Positions 21,893-29,722 of a stretch of 40,653 bases of DNA are shown in pieces. Every line of letters starts with the position of its first letter. Positions within the stretch are counted from its first letter, which is position 1. The stretch comes from Microcaldota archaeon (GTDB lineage Archaea > Micrarchaeota > Micrarchaeia > Micrarchaeales > CABMGC01): NCBI GenBank assembly GCA_021848065.1, contig JAJZNA010000027.1, positions 1 through 40,653 of the forward strand. The letters are read 5' to 3'. The notes under the pieces are model-generated. The model ran no database searches and was not told the DNA's origin. It saw only the letters and a program-made list of their open reading frames with translations. Made by a program: the position numbers and the translations under genes.

Positions 21893-23284
21893 CTATTCAT
21901 ATTTTACAGGCCTTTTATAAGGTATTATACCTCTTTCTGCTAAGGATGTATATTGTCTGGAATAGGTATTATCGAATCTCCTGTAACAAAGTGATCCGAC
22001 CAGAATATTAGTAATTATGAGGCTAGTGATTATAGTACCCTTAAAAGAACGTTTTAAATTTGCTATATATTTATCTAAATCACCTTCCTCCAGTATAGGG
22101 GAAAAGAGCATTATTCCTTCAGGAATACTTATATTGCCTATAAGCGCGTATTTGTTTGTAACTTGGCCATACTCAAGTTCATCGAATAGCAACTTATCTC
22201 TTGTTTCCAAAACGGATTTTGGATCTGTAGTATATACGATCAGAACTCCCAGATAGAGCATTTGTAGGTTTTTAATACTTATAGTTGGTCGTATAATTGT
22301 TCCATCGCGTACCAGACTATAGTAAGTATATCTAGCTGCACCATTACTTAATTTATATTTGCTGTCTATTTTAGCAAAATCAATTGAAGCATTATTATTC
22401 ATTTCTTTTAGTAATATTGCCTCCCTATTTTTTAATTTGTTATATTTAACCTTAAATGTGCTATAGATCTCGTTATCCTGTCTTTTATTCGTAATTGTTC
22501 CCACAAATTCCTGACGGAGTGGTACAAAAGAATTAATCTGGCCAAAAGGTATTAAGTACCATCTTGCCTTATACTTATTAAGAGTATTTCCAGACATTAT
22601 TTTCCATAAGTCATCTTCTGCTTTTACAGAATTTTCATCCAATAGATAAATTAGTAAGTCATAGTCTCCTCGAGAGGTAGCAGCAAATTGCACACGATAT
22701 TCGTGTGCCAATACCTCTTTTAATTCGTTGGGAGTGGGGATATTATCTTCAAATTTTACTAGTATCAAATACGTTGTAAAACCAAATTTTTGAACGTTTA
22801 ATTCTAGAATATAATCTATTCCAAAATTTTTTTCTAAAGCAGTTATTCTTGAATAAGAGTATTGTTCTTTTATGTTTGAAAGTTTAGCAATTTTTGATAT
22901 GGGTAATCGTGAATTCATACTCAATGCCATCAATATCTTAAGGTCAGTTTCATTAATTGGATCTTGTATCATTTGAGAGCCATATTGACCCATTTCTTGA
23001 TTTTTTATTTTAGGCCAAACAATCTCGCCGCCATGCTCGGCTATGAGGGCCTTTGCGTTTTCGAGATCGTCCCTTGCCGACATTGTCTTCTTTAAGAAGG
23101 TGCCGGTCTCTGTTATCCTGCCCAGATATTCCGATACGGTCTTGTTCTTTTGCTTCTCCTTGAGCCATACTCCTTTCTCCCGGTACACATAGTACCTCCC
23201 ACGTATCCTCTTGAGGACTAGCCTTGATGACGAATTTGCCTTAAGGCCATCGAAAGTGGCCTGAACAGCACCCGCAATACCCAT
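21893..23284 (-). CDS. Chimeric Lrp/AsnC-like regulator with transposase-like N-terminus
   Basis: The product is about 463 residues from ATG 23284 (a TTG at 23305 adds seven). Residues ~1-95 (RIRGRYYVYREKGVWLKEKQ, VSEYLGRITETG) resemble the N-terminal segment of IS4/IS1634-type transposases. After EIVWP comes an Lrp-type winged helix (INETDLKILMALSMNSRLPI) and an AsnC-like ligand domain, then a second regulator-like half (about 270-440). Base composition changes sharply near 23010: the N-terminal part is GC-balanced like the chromosome, the rest AT-rich like the island. The gene is therefore probably a fusion made at the island border. The start is 25 bases from a TATA box flanked by operator-like repeats. 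Confidence 0.65.
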   Translation of the reverse strand: MGIAGAVQATFDGLKANSSSRLVLKRIRGRYYVYREKGVWLKEKQKNKTVSEYLGRITETGTFLKKTMSARDDLENAKALIAEHGGEIVWPKIKNQEMGQYGSQMIQDPINETDLKILMALSMNSRLPISKIAKLSNIKEQYSYSRITALEKNFGIDYILELNVQKFGFTTYLILVKFEDNIPTPNELKEVLAHEYRVQFAATSRGDYDLLIYLLDENSVKAEDDLWKIMSGNTLNKYKARWYLIPFGQINSFVPLRQEFVGTITNKRQDNEIYSTFKVKYNKLKNREAILLKEMNNNASIDFAKIDSKYKLSNGAARYTYYSLVRDGTIIRPTISIKNLQMLYLGVLIVYTTDPKSVLETRDKLLFDELEYGQVTNKYALIGNISIPEGIMLFSPILEEGDLDKYIANLKRSFKGTIITSLIITNILVGSLCYRRFDNTYSRQYTSLAERGIIPYKRPVKYE

Positions 23285-23292
23285 ACAGTAAA

Positions 23293-23348
23293 TAACGTAA
23301 GCCAATTATTTAAACATTACGTTAAAATGTCTCGTCGGGCAACGTAAT
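23293..23348 (-). promoter_or_regulatory. Three ACGTAA operator-like words around the TATA box of the chimeric regulator
   Basis: TAACGTAA (23293-23300) and its reverse complement TTACGTTA (23317-23324) flank TTTAAA (23309-23314). A third related word, AACGTAAT, is at 23341-23348. The TATA box is about 25 bases before ATG 23284. Symmetric words either side of a TATA box suggest autoregulation. Confidence 0.55.
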
Positions 23349-23629
23349 GGAAATTATAAAAATATAAAAAATATGGCAAAAAATTTATAGAATTATGCTA
23401 AAAGTGCTACAAAAATAAGGCTAAGTTTATATAGTACCTGCACAATATCATTCCTTTGGGTCGTGGTATGGTCTGCAATAACGTTCTAACCCTTGGAATA
23501 TCCTTTACCCAACTTAGAACTAATCCCAATCCCAACAATTGCGCCTGCCAGGCCCATCATGCTTAACGCTTGGAGAAGAATACACTCAAGTAAACACAAT
23601 AAAGTAAACACAATACAGGTAGATCTCAC
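23349..23629. other. Gene-poor stretch beside the island border, with possible micro-ORFs
   Basis: This stretch begins A/T-rich and includes a TATA-like GTTTATATAG near 23427. On the minus strand, 23486-23560 encodes a 24-residue hydrophobic peptide, MMGLAGAIVGIGISSKLG..., which could be a membrane micropeptide or a broken gene tail. On the plus strand, 23468-23566 is a 32-codon frame. A 14-base word (AAGTAAACACAATA) is repeated in tandem at about 23589-23616. None of these can be assigned a function. Confidence 0.3.
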
Positions 23630-23896
23630 ATGGGGAAACAGATAAAAATGAGGAGCCTAGACTGCAGGATGTTTTTTGTAAGGCCGGGCAGGAATAGGAA
23701 CGTGTATAGCACAGCAAGCAGGCTGGCTGGAATGGAGAGGGTCAGGGAAGTGATAATAGCCGAAGGGGATGTAGGGTTCATAGTCAAGACGGATGCGCTT
23801 GCCGAGAACGACACCGAGAGCCTGCTTAGGCAGATATCAAAGGTGACTGGCGGAAGCTCTGCAAAGGCAGTGTGCTACTGCCAGCTAAACAAGTGA
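23630..23896 (+). CDS. Stand-alone RAM (Lrp/AsnC effector-like) domain protein
   Basis: This 88-residue protein is basic at the start, then MFFVRPGRNRNVYSTASRLA, MERVREVIIAEGDVGFIVK, a helix (DTESLLRQISKV) and KAVCYCQLNK. This beta-alpha-beta-beta-alpha-beta order fits the ligand-sensing RAM domain of Lrp/AsnC regulators without a DNA-binding domain. Such proteins may form mixed oligomers with full-length Lrp proteins. An AGGT about nine bases before ATG 23630 can serve as ribosome binding site. It stands next to the chimeric Lrp-like gene, divergently. Confidence 0.6.
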   Translation: MGKQIKMRSLDCRMFFVRPGRNRNVYSTASRLAGMERVREVIIAEGDVGFIVKTDALAENDTESLLRQISKVTGGSSAKAVCYCQLNK

Positions 23897-23901
23897 TGCG
23901 G

Positions 23902-24648
23902 CTACCTGGAGTTTATGCTGCTGAAGGCGGCATCCAGGTCTTTCCTTGATGCGTCCAGCCACTTGGCAGAAGGCCCCGCGCCTATCTCATACACATCGTT
24001 CTGAAGCCCGCTTATAACAGCCTCTGCCATTTCTGAAGCGGACATGTTCCAATCGGCCTTTTCAAGAGGGTGCCCTTTAAGCTCGGTGTCATAGAGGGTT
24101 GGAGGCACCACTTCAAATACGGATATGCCAGTGCCCTTAAGCTGCTGCCTTAGCGAGAGGGTAAGCGAGTGTATTGCGGCCTTGGTGGCAGAGTATATGG
24201 GAAATTTGGCCATTGGGACAAAGCCCAGGCCTGAAGAGACGTTCACTATTGCTGCTGCCTGGCGTTTCATGAGGAGCGGCACGGCGAGTGCGGTCATGTA
24301 GATCTGGGATTTCAGGTTTATGTCCACTTCGTCATCGTGTGCACGTATGTCGGCCATGCCCTTCCTGAAGTCCACCTCTCGCTGTATTCCTGCATTGTTG
24401 ATAAGCATGTCAAGGCCGTCCAATTCATCGCTTATGCGGCTAAGAAGGGCCTCACGCTCATATTCCTTTGAGACATCGCACTTGAGCACGCGGATACCCT
24501 TGAGTCTTGATTCTGCGCCCCTGAGCCGGTCTTCCCTCCTCCCGCATATTATCACAGTGTTTCCCAGCCCTACCAGCCTCTGCGCTATTGCAAATCCCAG
24601 GCCGGTGGCGCCACCAGTTATCAGCACGTTGCTTGAGCTTATTTTCAT
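23902..24648 (-). CDS. Short-chain dehydrogenase/reductase (DltE-like SDR)
   Basis: This 248-residue Rossmann oxidoreductase has TGGATGLG as cofactor motif, NNAGI, an active-site serine in VNVSSGLG and the catalytic YSATK. The basic CGRREDR after strand 2 points to NADP(H). The stretch after the active site (VVPPTLYDTELKG) resembles the DltE/YdfG group, whose substrates vary. ATG 24648 is preferred over a GTG at 24657. It converges with the RAM gene (5 bases apart) and is divergent from the SUF operon. Confidence 0.85.
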   Translation of the reverse strand: MKISSSNVLITGGATGLGFAIAQRLVGLGNTVIICGRREDRLRGAESRLKGIRVLKCDVSKEYEREALLSRISDELDGLDMLINNAGIQREVDFRKGMADIRAHDDEVDINLKSQIYMTALAVPLLMKRQAAAIVNVSSGLGFVPMAKFPIYSATKAAIHSLTLSLRQQLKGTGISVFEVVPPTLYDTELKGHPLEKADWNMSASEMAEAVISGLQNDVYEIGAGPSAKWLDASRKDLDAAFSSINSR

Positions 24649-24715
24649 CCAACACACCGAAAGTAGCTTATTGGCGAAAATTATTAATTCTGCGCTGGTG
24701 CGGAATGCAAGATAA

Positions 24716-24768
24716 GGTATAAATACATTTGCAGGTCTATTTTATTGTTTTGCTATAACTCGGTTATA
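24716..24768 (+). promoter_or_regulatory. SUF operon promoter with perfect dyad
   Basis: GGTATAAATACA (24716-24727) is a strong TATA box. About 30 bases on, TATAAC (24754-24759), TCG, GTTATA (24763-24768) makes a perfect 15-base dyad just after the expected transcription start and 16 bases before the HTH regulator gene. It is a likely operator for that regulator. Confidence 0.6.
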
Positions 24769-24784
24769 ACAGGGCGGGACCAGG

Positions 24785-25135
24785 ATGAACGGATACGAGA
24801 GAGCGACTAAGGAAGTTGTACCCGCTGCGCGGCTTGCGATAGCCAGGGAGCTTAAGGCTAGGTACAACATGACAGAAGGCAACATAGCCAAGATCCTGGG
24901 AGTCGCGCAGGCAGCCGTAAGCAAGTACCTGAATGGCAACTATTCGGAGACGGTTAGTGCCGCGGCAGGGCACATAAGCATGGAGCTCGTTAACAGGCAC
25001 ATAGAGCAGATAGCCAAGGGGAACCAGGAGGAGCTCAAGAAGCTTGTGTGTACCATATGCTGGACCATGAACAGGTTCGATTGCAGGTTTTCAGGCGCGG
25101 ATGCGGCTGTTGCTGAGAAGGCAAAGGAGGCGTAG
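24785..25135 (+). CDS. HTH regulator with three cysteines, probable SUF operon regulator
   Basis: This 116-residue protein has an N-terminal helix-turn-helix (about 20-55, MTEGNIAKILGVAQAAVSKYL), like archaeal COG2522-type regulators. A helical C-terminus carries CTICWTMNRFDC (C89, C92, C100). Three closely placed cysteines are what a regulator binding an Fe-S cluster would need, by analogy with bacterial SufR and IscR, which control SUF/ISC genes. It is the first gene of the SUF operon, 5 bases before sufB. The dyad at 24754-24768 is a natural target. The sensing role is inference. Confidence 0.7.
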   Translation: MNGYERATKEVVPAARLAIARELKARYNMTEGNIAKILGVAQAAVSKYLNGNYSETVSAAAGHISMELVNRHIEQIAKGNQEELKKLVCTICWTMNRFDCRFSGADAAVAEKAKEA

Positions 25136-25140
25136 TTTGG

Positions 25141-27726
25141 ATGGTGAACGAGGGCTTAGAGCAGATAGTCGAGAAGAATGAGTATACTGAGAAGTATGGA
25201 TTCTACCAGGATGTAGAGTATGAGGACTTCCCAAAGGGGCTTTCGGAGGACGTCGTCAGGAAGATATCCAAGATAAAGGGCGAGCCGGACTGGATGCTTG
25301 AGAAGAGGCTTACTGCGCTTAAGATATTCAACAGCAAGCCCACTCCGAAGTGGGGAGCGGACCTGGGAACGATAAATTATGATGATTACTACTACTTCAT
25401 GACGCCTAAGGCACGTGAGTCGAGGAAGTGGGAGGATGTGCCGCAGGACATCAAGCAGACGTTCGACAAGCTGGGCGTCCCTGAGGCCGAGAGGAAGTTC
25501 TTCTCCGGCGCAGAGGCGCAGTTCGATAGCTCGGTAGTATATTCACACATAAACGAGGAGCTCGAGAAACTGGGCATAGTCTTCACAGATACGGACACTG
25601 CAGTCAAGAAGTACCCTGAGCTCATGAAGAAGTACTGGGGCAAGGTGATACCGCCCGCGGACAACAAGTTCGCAGCGCTGAATACGGCCACGTGGTCTGG
25701 CGGGTGCCTGACTGAAGATACGTTTATATTCACTTCAAATCCTGGAGGTAAAGCCATAAAAGACATTGATGAGGGGGACATGGTCTTCTCGCTGACTGAA
25801 GATAATAAAATAGTGCCTGCAAAAGTGTCGGCAAAGATATATAGCGGTAATAAGGAAGTGTTTGAATTCAGAGTTGCGGGACGCACGCTCAGAGCCACTA
25901 AAAACCATAAATTCCTTACGTTAGTCAACAAGGGGAAGTCTTGGCACAAGATTTGGAAAAGCCTTGGAGAACTTGAAGAGGGCAGCATTATTGCAATTTC
26001 GAAGAAGTTGCCAGACTATGGCAAGCCCTATAAGTTGCCTGGACTTGAACATTATGATAGAAATACGCACCATGAAAAGCACATTAGCATTAAGGAGACA
26101 AACAACGACTTGATGTGGTTCCTAGGTATCCTCTTAGGCGATGGCAATGTATATTTTCCAAACAAAGACATGTGTTTCGTAAATGTAGCGCTGCCACTAA
26201 CCGACCCCACGAGAAATGAGGCATTGAGAGTTGTTAAGGAGATATTTAACATAGATGTCAAAACTCAGAACAAAGTAAGCTTTACGATCCATTCTAAGGC
26301 TCTTGGAAATTGGATTGAAAAGCTTGGGTTTGCAGGTAAGGCAAAAACAAAGTCATTGCCACGTTGGGTATTCGGGCTTCCTAAAGAGCAGAGGCTAGCG
26401 TTGATTGGCGGATTGCTGGATTCGGATGGCTATGTCGACTCGAATGCCGGGAATGTAGTCAGATTCGAATTGGCAAATAAGCAATTGATTGAGCAGATAA
26501 AGCTATTGGCCCTGTCTTGCGGTCTGTTTAGTGATGGAAAAATCCTACAGCGTAAAAGAAGACCGGCATTCTTCAAGAAAGAGATGCGCAATATTAATTC
26601 TGGAACTAGTTATTCCTGTAGGCTTACAGGTGCCGTTAATGAAATAGGATTTAGGAGCAGCAAAATTAGGGAAAAACTGGGCCGCAGGAAGTATACATCT
26701 GACAAATATAACGTAGTGGATAATGCCAACGGCAAGCATGACTTTAGATATCAGACAAGTGAGTGGGTGGGCTTTGCCCCTATAAAGGAAATGCGCCCTG
26801 TTGGAAATATGGATGTCTATGACATACAAGTCGAGAATCATGCAAATTTCATTGCAAATGGAGTGGTGGCGCATAACAGCTTCATATATGTACCCAAGGG
26901 CGTGAAAGTGCCTATGCCGCTCAATGCATACTTCAGGATAAACGCCAAGAATTCCGGGCAGTTCGAGAGGACGCTCATAATAGCGGATGAAGGCGCAGAC
27001 GTAACTTATCTGGAGGGCTGCACTGCCCCAGTCTATGCGTCTAACTCTCTGCACGCAGCCGTAGTGGAGCTGGTGGCGCTTGAGAATGCGCATATCAGGT
27101 ATGTGACCATACAGAACTGGTCCAAGAACGTTTACAATCTGGTGACGCAGCGCGCGCATGTGGCCAAGGGCGGGCGCGTTGAATGGATAGATGCAAATAT
27201 AGGCAGCCGCATAAACATGAAGTACCCGAGCATCTTCCTGCAGGGAGAGGGCGCCAAGGGGGAGGTGCTCTCGATAGCACTTGCAGGGGACGGGCAGGTT
27301 CAGGACTCCGGAGGCAAGATATACCACCTCGCATCCAACACGACGTCCAAGATAATATCCAAGAGCGTCTCTAAGGGTAGCGGAGTCACCACATTCAGGG
27401 GCCTTCTGCACGTCGCAAAGGATGCCGAGAACGTGAAATCGCACGTATCCTGCGATGCGCTTCTGCTTGATGAGAATGCCAAGACTAACACTTACCCGTA
27501 CAACCAGATAAACAGGAGCGATGCCATCATAAGCCACGAGGCCAAGGTGGGCAAGATAAGCGACGATGAGATATTCTACCTGATGTCAAGGGGCATATCA
27601 GAGGACGATGCAGTGGCAATGATAGTCCTCGGGTTCATAGACGACCTTACGAAGGTACTGCCTGTAGAGTATTCGCTTGAACTTAAGAGGCTCATAAAGC
27701 TTGACACAAGCAAGGGAGTCGGTTGA
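25141..27726 (+). CDS. sufB: SufB Fe-S scaffold protein interrupted by an intein
   Basis: This 861-residue precursor is SufB extein residues 1-188 plus the C-terminal part, split by a 391-residue intein. The mature protein (about 470 residues) is the SufBC2D scaffold. Typical stretches are NTATWSGG / SFIYVPKGVKVPMPL across the splice junction, RTLIIADEGADVTYLEGCTAP, VSCDALLLDENAKTNTYP with the conserved cysteine, and ISHEAKVGKISDDEIFYLMS. ATG 25141 follows the regulator stop by 5 bases. SufD follows after 18 bases. Function requires protein splicing, a possible post-translational control point. Confidence 0.95.
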   Translation: MVNEGLEQIVEKNEYTEKYGFYQDVEYEDFPKGLSEDVVRKISKIKGEPDWMLEKRLTALKIFNSKPTPKWGADLGTINYDDYYYFMTPKARESRKWEDVPQDIKQTFDKLGVPEAERKFFSGAEAQFDSSVVYSHINEELEKLGIVFTDTDTAVKKYPELMKKYWGKVIPPADNKFAALNTATWSGGCLTEDTFIFTSNPGGKAIKDIDEGDMVFSLTEDNKIVPAKVSAKIYSGNKEVFEFRVAGRTLRATKNHKFLTLVNKGKSWHKIWKSLGELEEGSIIAISKKLPDYGKPYKLPGLEHYDRNTHHEKHISIKETNNDLMWFLGILLGDGNVYFPNKDMCFVNVALPLTDPTRNEALRVVKEIFNIDVKTQNKVSFTIHSKALGNWIEKLGFAGKAKTKSLPRWVFGLPKEQRLALIGGLLDSDGYVDSNAGNVVRFELANKQLIEQIKLLALSCGLFSDGKILQRKRRPAFFKKEMRNINSGTSYSCRLTGAVNEIGFRSSKIREKLGRRKYTSDKYNVVDNANGKHDFRYQTSEWVGFAPIKEMRPVGNMDVYDIQVENHANFIANGVVAHNSFIYVPKGVKVPMPLNAYFRINAKNSGQFERTLIIADEGADVTYLEGCTAPVYASNSLHAAVVELVALENAHIRYVTIQNWSKNVYNLVTQRAHVAKGGRVEWIDANIGSRINMKYPSIFLQGEGAKGEVLSIALAGDGQVQDSGGKIYHLASNTTSKIISKSVSKGSGVTTFRGLLHVAKDAENVKSHVSCDALLLDENAKTNTYPYNQINRSDAIISHEAKVGKISDDEIFYLMSRGISEDDAVAMIVLGFIDDLTKVLPVEYSLELKRLIKLDTSKGVG
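25705..26877 (+). other. SufB intein with LAGLIDADG homing endonuclease
   Basis: This 391-residue in-frame insertion starts with Cys (CLTEDTFIFTS, block A) and ends with His-Asn before Ser+1 (GVVAHN|SFIYVP). Block B is RATKNHKFLT. Two endonuclease motifs are present: LGILLGDGNVY and IGGLLDSDGYVD, each with its acidic residue, so the homing endonuclease looks active. The penultimate His and terminal Asn required for cleavage are intact. The insert is noticeably more AT-rich than the exteins, as expected for a mobile element. It lies at a highly conserved SufB surface used by inteins in other organisms. Confidence 0.93.
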
Positions 27727-27744
27727 TTTTTCCGGTGCATTTAA

Positions 27745-28980
27745 TTGAGATCACACAAGGAGTTTGTAGAGGAAGCGCTTAGGAGCTACGAGGAGCTTCC
27801 GCTTGAGACGAACGAGATATACAAGAAGTACACCGTACATGTGCCCCTGGACCCGGAACCTGCGCAGGCTGACATAAACCTCGCGGAGAAGGAGATGGAG
27901 GAGCTCTCCAAAGAGATATCCGCAAAGACCAGGATAAAGTTCGATGCAGTCATATCCGAGCATGCGGTCAAGTCCTTCAATGCCAGGCTCAGGATCATGG
28001 GGAAGGATGATGTTGACATGGTGCTGCTTGAAGGCAAGATGTTCAAAAGCGGGGATGACAAGCTTGCGGCATTCGCAAACGCCAGCTCTGTGCGCTTCGT
28101 TTCGATAGAAGGCCGTGAAGGCGAGACGATGAAGCTTAACCTGCTCTTCATAGGGCACAGGAGGCTTCCGGTGCAGGTCATGATAAATGCCCCAAAAGGG
28201 GCCAGGATAGAGGTCTTCGAGATGTTCGCATCCGGCAGGGATGGCGGCGGGCTTGTCTCGGCTCTCCATGAAGTGAATGCGGCCGAAGGGGCCGAAGTCG
28301 AGCTTGACGCATTGCACAACGAGGGCGAGGGATTTGGGGTGATCAATCTGTGCAAGGCTGTGGCGGGAAACAATTCAAGGATCAATGCCAACTTCGTTTA
28401 CAGCGGAGGCCAGGTGACAAAGACCAGGTCGCAGATGGACTCTGCGGGTTCCAACAGCGTGGTTGATGTGTGCGAGTTCGCCCTTGGTAGCAAGGACCAG
28501 AAGTTCGATCTAGGGGCACATATGGCGAATACCAAGCCCAAGAGCCAGGCTTACCTCGAATCCGGAGCCGTGCTTACGGGAACGTCACGCTGCATGCTCA
28601 AGGGATTCGCCAAGGTGGAGAACGGCACGAAGGGATGCGTATCAAGGATAACCCAGAGGGGCATACTGCTCAGCAAGGATGCACACATAGATGCATTGCC
28701 GGACATGGCGATAGATTACAGCAATGAGGTAAAGGCGACGCACTCTGCTGCTACGGCCCCCATAGACAGGGAGGCACTGTTCTACCTGGAGTCCAGGGGG
28801 CTGGACGAGAAGGCGGCGAGGAAGACATTCATAACGGCATTCATGGCAAAATACATATCAAAGATGAGTAATGGCATCGCCGGAGAGGTCGCGATGTCGG
28901 TTATGCTTGACAAGCTCGAGAGCGGCAGCATAGGCAACCTGCCGGAAGTGAGCACGAGCGGAGTCTGGACTACATGGTGA
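27745..28980 (+). CDS. sufD: SufD subunit of the SufBCD scaffold
   Basis: This 411-residue beta-helix paralogue of SufB has C-terminal motifs LKGFAKVENGTKGCVSRITQ, HIDALPDMAIDYSNEVKATH and DREALFYLESRGLDEKAARK. The His in KATHSAA corresponds to the SufD histidine important for cluster assembly in E. coli. The start is TTG 27745, with GGTGC nine to ten bases upstream. An internal ATG start would remove the N-terminal helical region. The sufC gene follows after four bases. Confidence 0.92.
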   Translation: MRSHKEFVEEALRSYEELPLETNEIYKKYTVHVPLDPEPAQADINLAEKEMEELSKEISAKTRIKFDAVISEHAVKSFNARLRIMGKDDVDMVLLEGKMFKSGDDKLAAFANASSVRFVSIEGREGETMKLNLLFIGHRRLPVQVMINAPKGARIEVFEMFASGRDGGGLVSALHEVNAAEGAEVELDALHNEGEGFGVINLCKAVAGNNSRINANFVYSGGQVTKTRSQMDSAGSNSVVDVCEFALGSKDQKFDLGAHMANTKPKSQAYLESGAVLTGTSRCMLKGFAKVENGTKGCVSRITQRGILLSKDAHIDALPDMAIDYSNEVKATHSAATAPIDREALFYLESRGLDEKAARKTFITAFMAKYISKMSNGIAGEVAMSVMLDKLESGSIGNLPEVSTSGVWTTW

Positions 28981-28984
28981 AGAC

Positions 28985-29722
28985 ATGATACTAGAGATAA
29001 AGGACCTGCATGCAGATGCTGAACAGCGTAATGTGCTTAAGGGAGTGAATCTTACGGTCAAGGAGGGCGAGCTGCACGTGCTTATGGGCCCTAACGGGTC
29101 CGGGAAGACAACGCTCGCAAAGACAATAATGGGGCATCCCAGCACGAAGATAACGAAGGGAGAGCTCCTGGTTGATGGAAAGGTTATAAACGACCTGCCG
29201 GTCAATGAGCGTGCAAAGCTTGGCCTCTTCCTTGAGTTCCAGAACCCTGTTGAGATAGAGGGGCTAGGACTGGTGAGCTTCCTGAATACGGCAAGGGGGG
29301 CCCTCAATGCCCAGAAGATAGGATACAGGGAGTTCATGGGCGAGATAAAGGCCAATGCAGAGTCCCTTAGGCTCAGGGAGGACCTCATAGGCAGGTCGCT
29401 AAACTACGGCTTCTCCGGAGGGGAGAAGAAGAAGATGGAGATACTGCAGATGGCAATGCTTAAGCCCAAGATGGCCATACTTGACGAGCCTGATTCGGGG
29501 CTTGACGTTGATGCGGTTAGGATAGTTGCCGAGAACATCAACCAGTTCATGAAGAAGACAGGCGCCGGGGCACTGATAATAACCCACTACAGCAGGATAC
29601 TTAACTACATGAACCCGCAGTTCATACACGTCATAAGCGACGGGAAGATTGTGCGCGAAGGCGGAAAGGGGCTCATAGAGGAGATTGAGAGAGGAGGGTA
29701 CGGATTCGGGGCGGAGCAATGA
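28985..29722 (+). CDS. sufC: SufC ABC-type ATPase
   Basis: This 245-residue ATPase drives shape changes of SufB-SufD. Walker A is GPNGSGKTT, the signature NYGFSGGEKKKMEILQM and Walker B MAILDEPDSGLD. The family-specific LFLEFQNPVEIEGLGLVSFL is present. There are no membrane segments, as expected for the cytosolic SufC. Its stop overlaps the sufS start (ATGA at 29719-29722), indicating translational coupling. Confidence 0.96.
   Translation: MILEIKDLHADAEQRNVLKGVNLTVKEGELHVLMGPNGSGKTTLAKTIMGHPSTKITKGELLVDGKVINDLPVNERAKLGLFLEFQNPVEIEGLGLVSFLNTARGALNAQKIGYREFMGEIKANAESLRLREDLIGRSLNYGFSGGEKKKMEILQMAMLKPKMAILDEPDSGLDVDAVRIVAENINQFMKKTGAGALIITHYSRILNYMNPQFIHVISDGKIVREGGKGLIEEIERGGYGFGAEQ

Noticed and set aside
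26545..27537. 330-residue minus-strand frame opposite sufB
   Set aside because: It is opposite a confidently assigned gene, rich in His, Tyr, Arg and Cys, with no motif.
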